Shown here: piece by piece, positions 55,867 through 64,000 of the stretch
Position numbering within the stretch: position 1 is the stretch's first letter
How the letters are laid out: every line of letters begins with the position of its first letter
DNA from: Pseudobdellovibrio sp.
GTDB taxonomy: Bacteria > Bdellovibrionota > Bdellovibrionia > Bdellovibrionales > Bdellovibrionaceae
NCBI GenBank assembly: GCA_023701385.1
Contig: JAMPXC010000006.1
Coordinates: forward strand, 40,616 to 104,615
Direction of reading: 5' to 3'
DNA length: 64,000 nt
The notes under the pieces: generated by a model
Seen by the model: only the letters and a program-made list of their open reading frames with translations
What the model was told of the DNA's origin: nothing
Database searches by the model: none
Program-made: the position numbers and the translations under genes

Positions 55867-58800
55867 ATGCGCGCTATACAATTTTTGGTCATTTTTTCGC
55901 TAATTTTTAATTCTCCTTTTGCAACAGCAGCAGAAACTTCTGGTGGTGCAAAACAATCTTCATCTGCGGGAAACAGAAAACCAAGTTCAAGCCAAGAATC
56001 TTCTGATGTTAAATTACAAAAAAGTTCATGCCCAGCATTGTTAAAAGACTGGGTGAAAGATGATTACACTGATAAATCAACATTGATCGTTTTCAAATTT
56101 AATTCTGAAGCAAAAACTTGTAATTCATCAGTGACAGCTTACCAAAATTACATGAGTGGTAAAGGTGTTCAAACTCAGTATGAAAAACCAGAAGCACTAA
56201 GCGCAGAATTTAGTAAACAATTTTCTTCAACAATTTCTTCAGAATTTGCTTCTAGCGTAAACGGCTGTAACTCGTCTGAAGATTTAACTCCAGAACAAAA
56301 GAAAATTATTCAAACTCGTTTCTATGCGGCGGCAACGCGTATGGAAGGTTTTAACAAATCAGCGCTTGATGAAATTGCTTTTATTGATTCAGTGACTGAA
56401 GGATCTTCAGTACTAGAGGGTATCGAATGCCCTAAGTATCTTCCTGATGTTAAAGATAGCTGTAGAAACCTTAAAGCGCAAGCTGACAGTTGCAGTAAAG
56501 AGATGACTGCGGCTAAACGTTTAGATGAGCAGGTTAAAAAAACAACTGATGCGTTAGCTAAAATCGAAAGATTAAAAGAAGCCGAAACTAAATGTAAAAT
56601 GAGCTCTTTTGTTAAATGCGCTGGTAGTACAGCTGATTGTGCTATGCGCGGTGGATTTACACTGACATCACAAAAAGAAGCGACGAAAAAATGCGGTAAC
56701 ATCGCTAAAGCGATTGAAGTGATTAAAGATGATGTACCTTGGGTGCGTGGTGAAATTTTTGATAAAATCGCCCGTGAAAAAGCTAAACCACGCTCTTCGA
56801 CGAGAAACTATTTAGGTCCTGAAAAGATTAAAGAAGCCTTAAAGGAACAATTAAAAGCTAATCGTACGGCTTTAGCTACAGCGTACAAAGATAACTTACA
56901 AAACTTCAGATGTTTAATTTACGACAATAGCGATAAAAATGAAAAATGTGATTTTGAAAAACTTCGCACTGAACTTGCAAAACTAGATCCGCCAAAAATT
57001 CCACAGCTTGAAGATAAGCGCGCGAATATGGAATTTAAAACCTATTACGATGCCGAAAGTTGTTTATTAGATCGTCATGAAGACCGTGCGGGAACAAAAA
57101 GTGTAGTTGATAATGCAGCGGTTGATGCGGGTCTAACTATTGCTACAGCAGGTTTAGGTTCAATCGCTGCCGGTGCAAAAGTGATCGGTGGTTTAAGTAA
57201 AACAGCTATCGCGACTCGCCGTGGAGCTTTTGCTGGAGCATTAGCTGTTGATGGTTACTACGCCCAGGGCAGTACAAAACAAGCGTACAAATCTTGTATG
57301 GAAGCTTCTCCCATCGCTTTAGAGAAACTATCTATTCAAGAAAAACAAAAAAATATTGTCTGTGAAAATGCAAAATCACAGGTCAGCATAGCTCGTGAAA
57401 CAAGTAGTGGGTGTTTAGTCGACTCTTTATTAGCGGGAGCTGATTTACTTCCCTTCGTTGGCGGCGCTGTTCCTTTTATCGTGCGAGCTGCTAAAAGTGC
57501 TGATGCCCCATCGGCTTCAACGGTAACACCAACAACTCCAGTTAAATCTGAAGTAGCAGCAGGAAAAGCAGAGCAAACTGGTGGAAAAAAAGCAGCGGTT
57601 CAACCAACCTCAGACACTCAAGTAGCAGACACTAAGGGAAATGGTTCCAGAAAGCCCGCAGGTAAGCCAGCTAACAAGCCAGCTGATAAACCAGCAGACA
57701 CAGCACAAAGTTCAGAGACACCTGTTGATACTCCGGCGGCGGGTAAAACTTCGGATCAACCAGCGCCAACTGTAACGACAGAACCCCCAACGCCAATAAC
57801 AACAGCTTCAAATGATAAGCCCGTAGATAATCCCGATTTGTCTCCAAGTAATGGAAAATTAACTGCCGAGAAAAAAGAAGAATTGCGGGCCTTTACGCAA
57901 GAGGCTCCGCCAAAACAAGATACCACGCAACATACGGCCGTCGCTGGTAAACCAGCGGCTGTTGGTGTTGCTAACGGTGTAGGTGCTGCCGGTAAAGCGG
58001 CGGCTAATATTGCAGATCAATTTGCAAGTTTACATCAAGGTCAGCGTTACACAATGCCAGACCCAACAGGTGCTGGACATAAAATAAATGCCCAGTTTGT
58101 TGGAATGGCGGGAACTCGTCAAAATCCACAAATCGAAATGGCTTACCAAAAACCCGATGGAAGTATGGCCTCTCGAAATGTCGAGATGCGCGATTTTCTT
58201 GAAAGTAATCCAGAAGTGCGTCACCGTATTGGTGATGAATTCTACAAAATCATGAGCAATGGCCGTGATAGACAAGCCGATCTGGCAGCTGTTGGTTTAA
58301 AACCTTCTACTATTCAAACAACAACACCTACACAACTTTCATATAATACACCGACGCCATCTAGAGTAGAAGTTCGCTCTAGTAACACTGTTGCAGGTAT
58401 GTCGGCGGCAGCACCATCAGTGCCGCGTGTTGAACAACCGCGTACAAACGTAGCTATCAATCAGCCTACACTAACAGGACAGCTTAACGCAGGCGGTAGT
58501 GGTTCTATCGGCAGTAGTGGCAGTGGTGGTGGATCAACAGCTTCGGTAGATAAACCACGTTCATCAGAAGGTGGCGGAAGCCGATCGCCAGCATCAGTTC
58601 AATCAGTAGCTGATTCAACAACTCAAATAGAAAATGAATTAATGGCCGCTTTGAACGGAAAAGGCACGGCCGCTCCTCCTGCAGTTGCTAAATCAAGATC
58701 ACAACCAGTTTCAATTTTTAACAATTCAGGTTCGTCTGCAAATAAAGGCTCGACGGCATCTGCTAAAGAAGTTTTGGAAGAAGCTGGAGCTATTGATACA

Positions 58801-61800
58801 ACAACAAATGCACGTTTTGTTGAGGGTGAAAAAATCCGGGTTGCCAATTTTGAAGGTGGCAAAGATGCTGAATTTACTGTTGTGAAAAAGTTAGATAACG
58901 GGTCGTTGCGTGTCAGTGATGATAAGGGTAAAGAATTTGATTTACTGCGCAGCGAAGTTAAAACAGCAGAGCGCTTAAGTTTAAATGGCGCACCAGACCC
59001 TTTATTAAATGCAAAGCCTGCTGCAACTCCAGCTAAAATCGGCAATAACTTACCTCCGGGTGAATTAGTGCATAAGGCAGCTGTTAAGGTTGACGATGCG
59101 AAATTGCCGGAAGATGTAAAATTAAAAGAAGAATTTGTTCGTCCAGGCGATAAAGTCACAGTTGAAAACTTCGAAGGTGGCGGTGATTTAAAAGCCAGCG
59201 TTGTGAAAAAGAATGCTGATGGCACTGTGCGTGTTAAAGATGAAAACGGTAAAGAATTTGATCTGGTTAAATCTGAAGTTAAAGGCGCTGAATTTAGCCG
59301 TGAACTTCCAGCTGAAGTCAGACAGAATCTAGAAATTGCTGATGAAGTTGAGCGCGTAAAATCAGCGCAAAATTATTTAAACCGCTCCTTAACGCCGGCT
59401 CAAGAAGATGCGCTTTTAAAATCGCACAAAATCGCTGGAGATAAAGGAATTTACTCTTTATCAAAAACTGATTTAAAACAAAAAACCAAAGTTTTACGTG
59501 ATGCAGGCTTTACTGATGAAGAAGCAAGTCTTTTATTACGTAAAGGTATTACAGGCGGCACGGGTTTAGATGAAGTTCGCATTGTTTCACAACAAGCGGC
59601 TATTCCTAAATTTGAAATCGTTAAAGGAAAACAAATTCAGGTTCCAATGGGTAACACTGGCCGCACGAATCCGGGCGCTGTGATGAGTGGCCCTGATAAA
59701 TATGGTTATTACGAAGTTGAATTTTATCAAAAAGGTGTAGGTATTGGCCGCGCCAGAAAAACGGCGAAAGAATTAACTGAAGCCAATGTTCAACTTCCAC
59801 CTAAAGTTGAAAACCCGGTGATCAATGTTCCTGTGGTTGGAAAAGATGTTTCTTACCCAGGCAAAGTGATCAGTGGACCAAATGCTAAAGGTCAATACGA
59901 AGTAGAAATTTATCCTGCAGGTCAACCTGTGACTGTGGTTCGTATGAACGAAGCTGATTTAAAACGGGCCAATACGCCATTAGCTTTACGCCAAGCTAAA
60001 ATTCGTGATGCACGTCGAGCAAGTTTTGCGAAAAAATCTTCAGCAGAACTAGAGCAGATTGTATCTGATAGTTTACGCCAAGCTGACGGTCGCGGAACAC
60101 GTGATCGTTATGATGTAAGTTATGGTTCAAGTGGTAAACCAGATAAAACATTAAAAACTAAAAAAATTGATATTGATGGGCAAAAGGCTTTAGAAGAATT
60201 AGCTAAACGTCAAAATAAACAAACAAATGTTCTTTATGAAGAAATGAAGTTAGCGCGTAAGTCTGTACCGCAAGTGCAAGGCAAAAAGTCTTCTGTGTCT
60301 TCAATGAGTGCCGGTGATATTTATAATTCACCGCAAGCCGGTGGCGCGCGTAATGAATTAGACTTTTTAGCTGAACAAGATGGCTTAAAAGGTTCTAGAT
60401 TTAATACTAATCAATTTGATAATATGGCGCGCGAGTTAGGTATTACAGATGCTAACCGTGCTTCAGCTATGGATTACGGTTCAGTAGCTAGTCGTAAAGA
60501 AACACGTGAATTATTTGAGCGTTTATTTCCAGGTCAAAAAACTTTTGACCAAGATATGTTACGCCAATCAATGAGTTACAATCCACGCGGGGGGTATATC
60601 GGAGCCCGTGAATTTGCCAATGCTGAAAAATTCGTTGAGGCTGTGCGAAGAGCTGATGTCAGTCAACTGACGTTGTCTGAACGTCGTTTATTAAATAAGT
60701 ACACAGACCGTGCTCCGCTCTATGCACGTCAGGCGAATCCAGATGTGGCTTTATTGCCTCGTTTAAATGTAGAAGCAGGCGCGGTAGTTGATGCGGTCGC
60801 GCCAGTAATATCTAGAAGAATCGCTTCAGTTGATGGACAAGGGCTTTCAGCTATGCCAACAGCACGTTCACAAATTGAAGATGCTGGTAAAACAGCGGGT
60901 GAAGCGCGTAATCGTTTAGATTTCTTAGCTGAACAAGACGGCTTAAAAGGTTCACGTTTAAATTCACGCCAACGTGAAAGTGTGGCGCGCGAACTTGGAA
61001 TTTACGATGAAAATAAAACAGCAGCTTTAGATTATGCTTCTGTGGGTACTAAAAAAGAAGTTAACGCTTTATTTGATAAAATCTTTCCGGGTAAAAAAGA
61101 ATTTGATGTTGAGTTATTACGTCAAAGCATGAGTTACAATCCGCGTGGTGGTTATGTGAATGCCCGCGATTTTTCTAACGCTGAAAAATTTGTTGAAGCG
61201 GTTAGAAAAGCCGATGTTGATGGGTCAACTCTGTCGTTATCAGAACGTCGTTTATTAAACCGTTTTACAGACCGTGCACCACTGTATGCACGCCAAGTCA
61301 CACCAGAAGCCCCATCAATCCCTCGTCAAAGTTTAGAGGCCATTGTTCCTCCGCGCATTACCAATGATAAAGTTTCTGGTTTTGCCGCTCGTGGTGATGA
61401 GATCGTGGCTCAAGCGACGCTTAAACCGGAAATGGCTCGGGCCGGTGACCAAGTTCAGTTGAAAAACTTTGAAGGTGGAGATCTTAACGCCACTTTTGTG
61501 CGTCGAAATAAAGACGGCACGGTGCGCGTGAAAGACTCGCGCGGTAAAGAAATTAACTTAAATGCCCAGGCTTCAGGTGAGGCTAAGTTTTACCGTGGTT
61601 TGACGGCCGAATTAAAAGTAAACGGTGATTTAGACCCAGCATCACGTGTAAGTGCCGCGCAAGCCTATGTTAAACGTCCGTTAACTCAGGCGCAGAAAAA
61701 TGCGGTGATGGCGGCTCACGAAGTGGGTGGGACTGAGCGAGGATTTTTTGATTACACCGCTAAAGATTTAAGAGATAAAACTGAAATTCTTCGTAAGTCT

Positions 61801-64000
61801 GGTTTTACTACCGCAGAGACAAGCCTTTTATTACGTAAAGGTATTGCCGGTAATAATCCAGCTGAATTAGCTAAGGTCATCAAAGTAGAACCAAGTGATG
61901 TGCGTGTGGGCGATCGTGTTACGATCGATCAGTTCAACGGCACGGGTGAATTGCGTGGTGAAATCGTTGCGCCTGCAAAAAATGGTGGAATGATTTTACG
62001 TGAAGCCAATGGTACTGAAACAATTATTTATAAAGCTGATTTAGATGACGTGACAAATACGCGTATTACACGTGATCCAAGCCGCAGAATAATTGCTTCA
62101 AGCGATGAAACACTCACATTGAGTAAAGCACCGATTAGTGCTGTGAATACGTTTAAAAAACCTGTTCCCGTTGAAGCTTCGGACGCCCGTGTTGGCGACC
62201 GAGTCGTGATCAGTGAATTTAACGGCACTGGCGAATTAGATGGATTTATCGTAGGTCCGTCAAAAAATGGTGGTTTTGTTTTACGCGAAGTTAATGGTCA
62301 TGAAACAACAATTTATAAAACTGATTTAGCAGACACTGCAAATGCCAAAGTTTTACGTGAATGGGGTAATAAACTTCCTGAAGCTAAAACCGAGACGGCG
62401 GCTAAAATTGATTTCTCTGCTGATTCTCCGGTTTTAGTGAATAAAGACATGAAAAATAATCCTGAGATCGTAGTGCCATTAGGTAATGGTGAAGTACGTC
62501 AAGGTCATGTGCTTTCAAAAGTTGAAGCTAAACCAGGTTTAGCAAAAACTTATGTCGTAGAATATGCTGATGAAACGGGTGTTATTAACCAAGTGCATTT
62601 AACACAAGAGCAGTTACTCGCGGCAAACACGCCAGAGGCTTTAAAGAAAGTTAAAGCCGATGCTAAGCGTAGCGCCGAGTATCAAGCTAAATCAAATGCC
62701 GAATTACAACAAGTCTTAGATGAAGGTCATCGCGCAGCCAAAGAAGCTGTGGGTAAAGGCCGCCCTGTAGATAAAATGGATTTAAATGCTGAACCACAAA
62801 CAGCACTTTCAGAATTAGCTCGCCGAAGCAATGTGACTTCGCGTGCGGTTTTTGAAGCGTATAAACGTGGTGGCGTTAAAGGTGTTGAGGCCTTAGCACA
62901 AGTTAAAGATACAGCTCGCACCCCGTCATCAATTGCTTCACCAGCAGTAACTCCGGTCATCATTAAACCATTATCGCAACTTAAAACGGGCGATTATGTG
63001 GTGACAGCAGGTGTTGGTGATAAAGTTAAATTACCAAAACCAGTGGGCTCAGAGAATGAAGGTTTAGTTTTAGGCCGTGATAAAGTAAATAACGAAATCA
63101 TTTACACTGTCGCTGTGAAAAAAGATAACTCTGTTATTTTGCAAAAAATGACGGACCGTGAATTAGGCGATGCGAACTCATCGTTTGTGGGAATTAAGCC
63201 AGAACGCGTGCGCAGTAGTGATCTACAGGCGATTCGTGCGCAAATTGAAAATGATTTTGCAAATGCAAAAGATGAAGCGCAGTTAGTTGAACTTCGTGCT
63301 AAATCACGTAAAAAAGTCGAAGCTAAAAATAGTGTAACTTACGATGATTCAACAAATCCGTTATTAGAAAGTAGCTACGGTGTTACAACACCTGAAGGAG
63401 CTATCTATATTAATACGGACCGTGGGATGGATGAACGTTTTTCAACGTTACTTCATGAAGTTTCACACACAAGAACTGATCGTGTGAAAGGTGATCTAGC
63501 GATTAAATCAAAATCAGGCGCTTTATCAGCGCAAGGTTATGAAAAAGGGTTTTCTTTAGATGAAGTTAAAGCCGCGACAGTGAACTTTGCTGTCGATAAG
63601 CAGACGGTCATTACTCAATCTAAAGCGGGTCGTCCGGGTGTACCAAACCGTGCGGTGAAACGTGATATTGAAAATATGCAAACAAGCATTGATCGCAGAC
63701 AGGCTTTCATTAATGATACGCGTGAATCGTTAGATCATATTGATGATGCACTAGGTTCATTAGTCGCTAAAGATGTGGGCCGTTCAGGAAATGCCAACTT
63801 CACGATCTGGCAAGTTACATTAAATGATGTTCCTGGAAAAGCAGGTCCGGTAAAAGTTAATTTCTCAACTCCAGTGAACATGTCACGCAGTGAAGCCATG
63901 GGCCAGCTTCGTGAATTTTCACGCCAAGAACGTATTAACATGCTAAATGCACAGAGCCGTCTTGATTACGATAAAGCGTACTTAACAGAACTTCGTGCAA
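55867..64000 (+). CDS. Giant exported repeat protein with HEVSH zinc-peptidase motif (3' end beyond window)
   Basis: The frame is open from the ATG at 55867 to the window end (at least 2711 codons). A signal peptide (MRAIQFLVIFSLIFNSPFATA) is followed by a cysteine-containing helical region (about 50-520) with two hydrophobic stretches (about 419-460 and 519-542). A Pro/Thr/Ala-rich linker (about 545-695) and a Gly/Ser-rich linker (about 875-915) come next. Then come repeats: SH3-like F-x-GG/GTG modules at about 984, 1090, 1857, 2012 and 2107; an LTxAQ...LLLRKGI.G module at 1167-1232 and 1931-1995; and a 133-residue module at about 1492 and 1678. The zinc motif HEVSH begins at residue 2530, with candidate third-ligand glutamates near GFSLDE. 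No family was recognised as a whole. A secreted or surface role in predation is inference. Confidence 0.85.
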   Translation, partial: MRAIQFLVIFSLIFNSPFATAAETSGGAKQSSSAGNRKPSSSQESSDVKLQKSSCPALLKDWVKDDYTDKSTLIVFKFNSEAKTCNSSVTAYQNYMSGKGVQTQYEKPEALSAEFSKQFSSTISSEFASSVNGCNSSEDLTPEQKKIIQTRFYAAATRMEGFNKSALDEIAFIDSVTEGSSVLEGIECPKYLPDVKDSCRNLKAQADSCSKEMTAAKRLDEQVKKTTDALAKIERLKEAETKCKMSSFVKCAGSTADCAMRGGFTLTSQKEATKKCGNIAKAIEVIKDDVPWVRGEIFDKIAREKAKPRSSTRNYLGPEKIKEALKEQLKANRTALATAYKDNLQNFRCLIYDNSDKNEKCDFEKLRTELAKLDPPKIPQLEDKRANMEFKTYYDAESCLLDRHEDRAGTKSVVDNAAVDAGLTIATAGLGSIAAGAKVIGGLSKTAIATRRGAFAGALAVDGYYAQGSTKQAYKSCMEASPIALEKLSIQEKQKNIVCENAKSQVSIARETSSGCLVDSLLAGADLLPFVGGAVPFIVRAAKSADAPSASTVTPTTPVKSEVAAGKAEQTGGKKAAVQPTSDTQVADTKGNGSRKPAGKPANKPADKPADTAQSSETPVDTPAAGKTSDQPAPTVTTEPPTPITTASNDKPVDNPDLSPSNGKLTAEKKEELRAFTQEAPPKQDTTQHTAVAGKPAAVGVANGVGAAGKAAANIADQFASLHQGQRYTMPDPTGAGHKINAQFVGMAGTRQNPQIEMAYQKPDGSMASRNVEMRDFLESNPEVRHRIGDEFYKIMSNGRDRQADLAAVGLKPSTIQTTTPTQLSYNTPTPSRVEVRSSNTVAGMSAAAPSVPRVEQPRTNVAINQPTLTGQLNAGGSGSIGSSGSGGGSTASVDKPRSSEGGGSRSPASVQSVADSTTQIENELMAALNGKGTAAPPAVAKSRSQPVSIFNNSGSSANKGSTASAKEVLEEAGAIDTTTNARFVEGEKIRVANFEGGKDAEFTVVKKLDNGSLRVSDDKGKEFDLLRSEVKTAERLSLNGAPDPLLNAKPAATPAKIGNNLPPGELVHKAAVKVDDAKLPEDVKLKEEFVRPGDKVTVENFEGGGDLKASVVKKNADGTVRVKDENGKEFDLVKSEVKGAEFSRELPAEVRQNLEIADEVERVKSAQNYLNRSLTPAQEDALLKSHKIAGDKGIYSLSKTDLKQKTKVLRDAGFTDEEASLLLRKGITGGTGLDEVRIVSQQAAIPKFEIVKGKQIQVPMGNTGRTNPGAVMSGPDKYGYYEVEFYQKGVGIGRARKTAKELTEANVQLPPKVENPVINVPVVGKDVSYPGKVISGPNAKGQYEVEIYPAGQPVTVVRMNEADLKRANTPLALRQAKIRDARRASFAKKSSAELEQIVSDSLRQADGRGTRDRYDVSYGSSGKPDKTLKTKKIDIDGQKALEELAKRQNKQTNVLYEEMKLARKSVPQVQGKKSSVSSMSAGDIYNSPQAGGARNELDFLAEQDGLKGSRFNTNQFDNMARELGITDANRASAMDYGSVASRKETRELFERLFPGQKTFDQDMLRQSMSYNPRGGYIGAREFANAEKFVEAVRRADVSQLTLSERRLLNKYTDRAPLYARQANPDVALLPRLNVEAGAVVDAVAPVISRRIASVDGQGLSAMPTARSQIEDAGKTAGEARNRLDFLAEQDGLKGSRLNSRQRESVARELGIYDENKTAALDYASVGTKKEVNALFDKIFPGKKEFDVELLRQSMSYNPRGGYVNARDFSNAEKFVEAVRKADVDGSTLSLSERRLLNRFTDRAPLYARQVTPEAPSIPRQSLEAIVPPRITNDKVSGFAARGDEIVAQATLKPEMARAGDQVQLKNFEGGDLNATFVRRNKDGTVRVKDSRGKEINLNAQASGEAKFYRGLTAELKVNGDLDPASRVSAAQAYVKRPLTQAQKNAVMAAHEVGGTERGFFDYTAKDLRDKTEILRKSGFTTAETSLLLRKGIAGNNPAELAKVIKVEPSDVRVGDRVTIDQFNGTGELRGEIVAPAKNGGMILREANGTETIIYKADLDDVTNTRITRDPSRRIIASSDETLTLSKAPISAVNTFKKPVPVEASDARVGDRVVISEFNGTGELDGFIVGPSKNGGFVLREVNGHETTIYKTDLADTANAKVLREWGNKLPEAKTETAAKIDFSADSPVLVNKDMKNNPEIVVPLGNGEVRQGHVLSKVEAKPGLAKTYVVEYADETGVINQVHLTQEQLLAANTPEALKKVKADAKRSAEYQAKSNAELQQVLDEGHRAAKEAVGKGRPVDKMDLNAEPQTALSELARRSNVTSRAVFEAYKRGGVKGVEALAQVKDTARTPSSIASPAVTPVIIKPLSQLKTGDYVVTAGVGDKVKLPKPVGSENEGLVLGRDKVNNEIIYTVAVKKDNSVILQKMTDRELGDANSSFVGIKPERVRSSDLQAIRAQIENDFANAKDEAQLVELRAKSRKKVEAKNSVTYDDSTNPLLESSYGVTTPEGAIYINTDRGMDERFSTLLHEVSHTRTDRVKGDLAIKSKSGALSAQGYEKGFSLDEVKAATVNFAVDKQTVITQSKAGRPGVPNRAVKRDIENMQTSIDRRQAFINDTRESLDHIDDALGSLVAKDVGRSGNANFTIWQVTLNDVPGKAGPVKVNFSTPVNMSRSEAMGQLREFSRQERINMLNAQSRLDYDKAYLTELRA
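60340..60738 (+). repeat. Intragenic repeat module C, copy 1
   Basis: About 133 codons from GGARNELDFLAEQDGLKGS to TDRAPLYARQ. A second copy lies at 60898-61305, with nearly identical blocks such as QSMSYNPRGGY and LSERRLLN. Confidence 0.85.
60898..61305 (+). repeat. Intragenic repeat module C, copy 2
   Basis: Second copy of the 133-codon module (GEARNRLDFLAEQDGLKGS to TDRAPLYARQ), with a 3-residue insertion (DGSTLS) relative to copy 1. The spacing indicates a tandem duplication with a 53-codon linker. Confidence 0.85.

Noticed and set aside
58623..59225. 200-residue minus-strand frame inside the giant gene
   Set aside because: It is antisense to an intact long frame, rich in Ser/Pro from reversed codons, and has no ribosome site or recognisable motif.

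Overview
The window looks like chromosomal DNA from a predatory Bdellovibrionota bacterium (Bdellovibrio or Pseudobdellovibrio type). The case rests on gene content. There is a complete delta-proteobacterial-style type II secretion (T2SS) operon with gspN, a CarD-type regulator, and HD-GYP and EAL c-di-GMP proteins. There is also a tail-fibre-like trimeric adhesin of the kind described as mosaic adhesive trimers in Bdellovibrio, and many exported hydrolases. Base composition looks low-GC by eye (low forties, not computed), which would fit a Bdellovibrio exovorus-like lineage better than B. bacteriovorus HD100. That placement is inference. No rRNA, tRNA, CRISPR array, phage or insertion sequence was recognised, and no gene-free stretch exceeds 300 bases.

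Layout. 1-12574 (minus strand) holds the T2SS operon in the order gspC-D-E-F-G-H-I-J-K-L-M-N, with gspN cut by the window edge. 12733-18145 carries a small hypothetical gene, a lipoprotein, a secreted endonuclease/phosphatase-like lipoprotein, an outer-membrane barrel, an RluA-type pseudouridine synthase and a DedA protein. 18188-23769 carries an unknown gene, a hairpin array, a degenerate HD-GYP protein divergent from an Hpt-like protein lacking the usual histidine, a TatD hydrolase, tcdA with a coupled 45-residue membrane protein, and a deoxyhypusine-synthase-like gene. 23853-27372 is an operon with two tandem secreted phospholipase-D-like proteins. 27562-32423 contains a DUF3943-like protein, an Nfu iron-sulfur protein, class I aldolase, lysS and a rhodanese-like lipoprotein. 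32570-36661 is a 1363-residue tail-fibre-like adhesin. 36658-50268 contains a small secreted protein, a canonical HD-GYP phosphodiesterase, recG, an aquaporin, carD, gltX, cysS, a WYL regulator divergent from a GFA-domain protein, and uvrB-uvrC. 50304-53608 groups exported cell-wall-type enzymes (SLT-like, SpoIID-like, M14 carboxypeptidase). An SDR and a cNMP-EAL protein follow. From 55867 to the window end runs one open frame of at least 2711 codons encoding a giant exported repeat protein with an HEVSH zinc-peptidase motif.

The most notable signal is regulatory. Three unrelated genes (fibre adhesin, canonical HD-GYP, giant repeat protein) each have a sigma-28/FliA-like -10 box (CCGATAA) ending exactly 7 nt before the start codon, with no Shine-Dalgarno sequence. 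This predicts leaderless transcripts from motility-type promoters. In Bdellovibrio such promoters would be expected to act in the attack phase. Other observations are a shared 10-mer about 85 nt upstream of three start codons, a row of four tandem hairpins at 19323-19434, and terminator hairpins overlapping stop codons.
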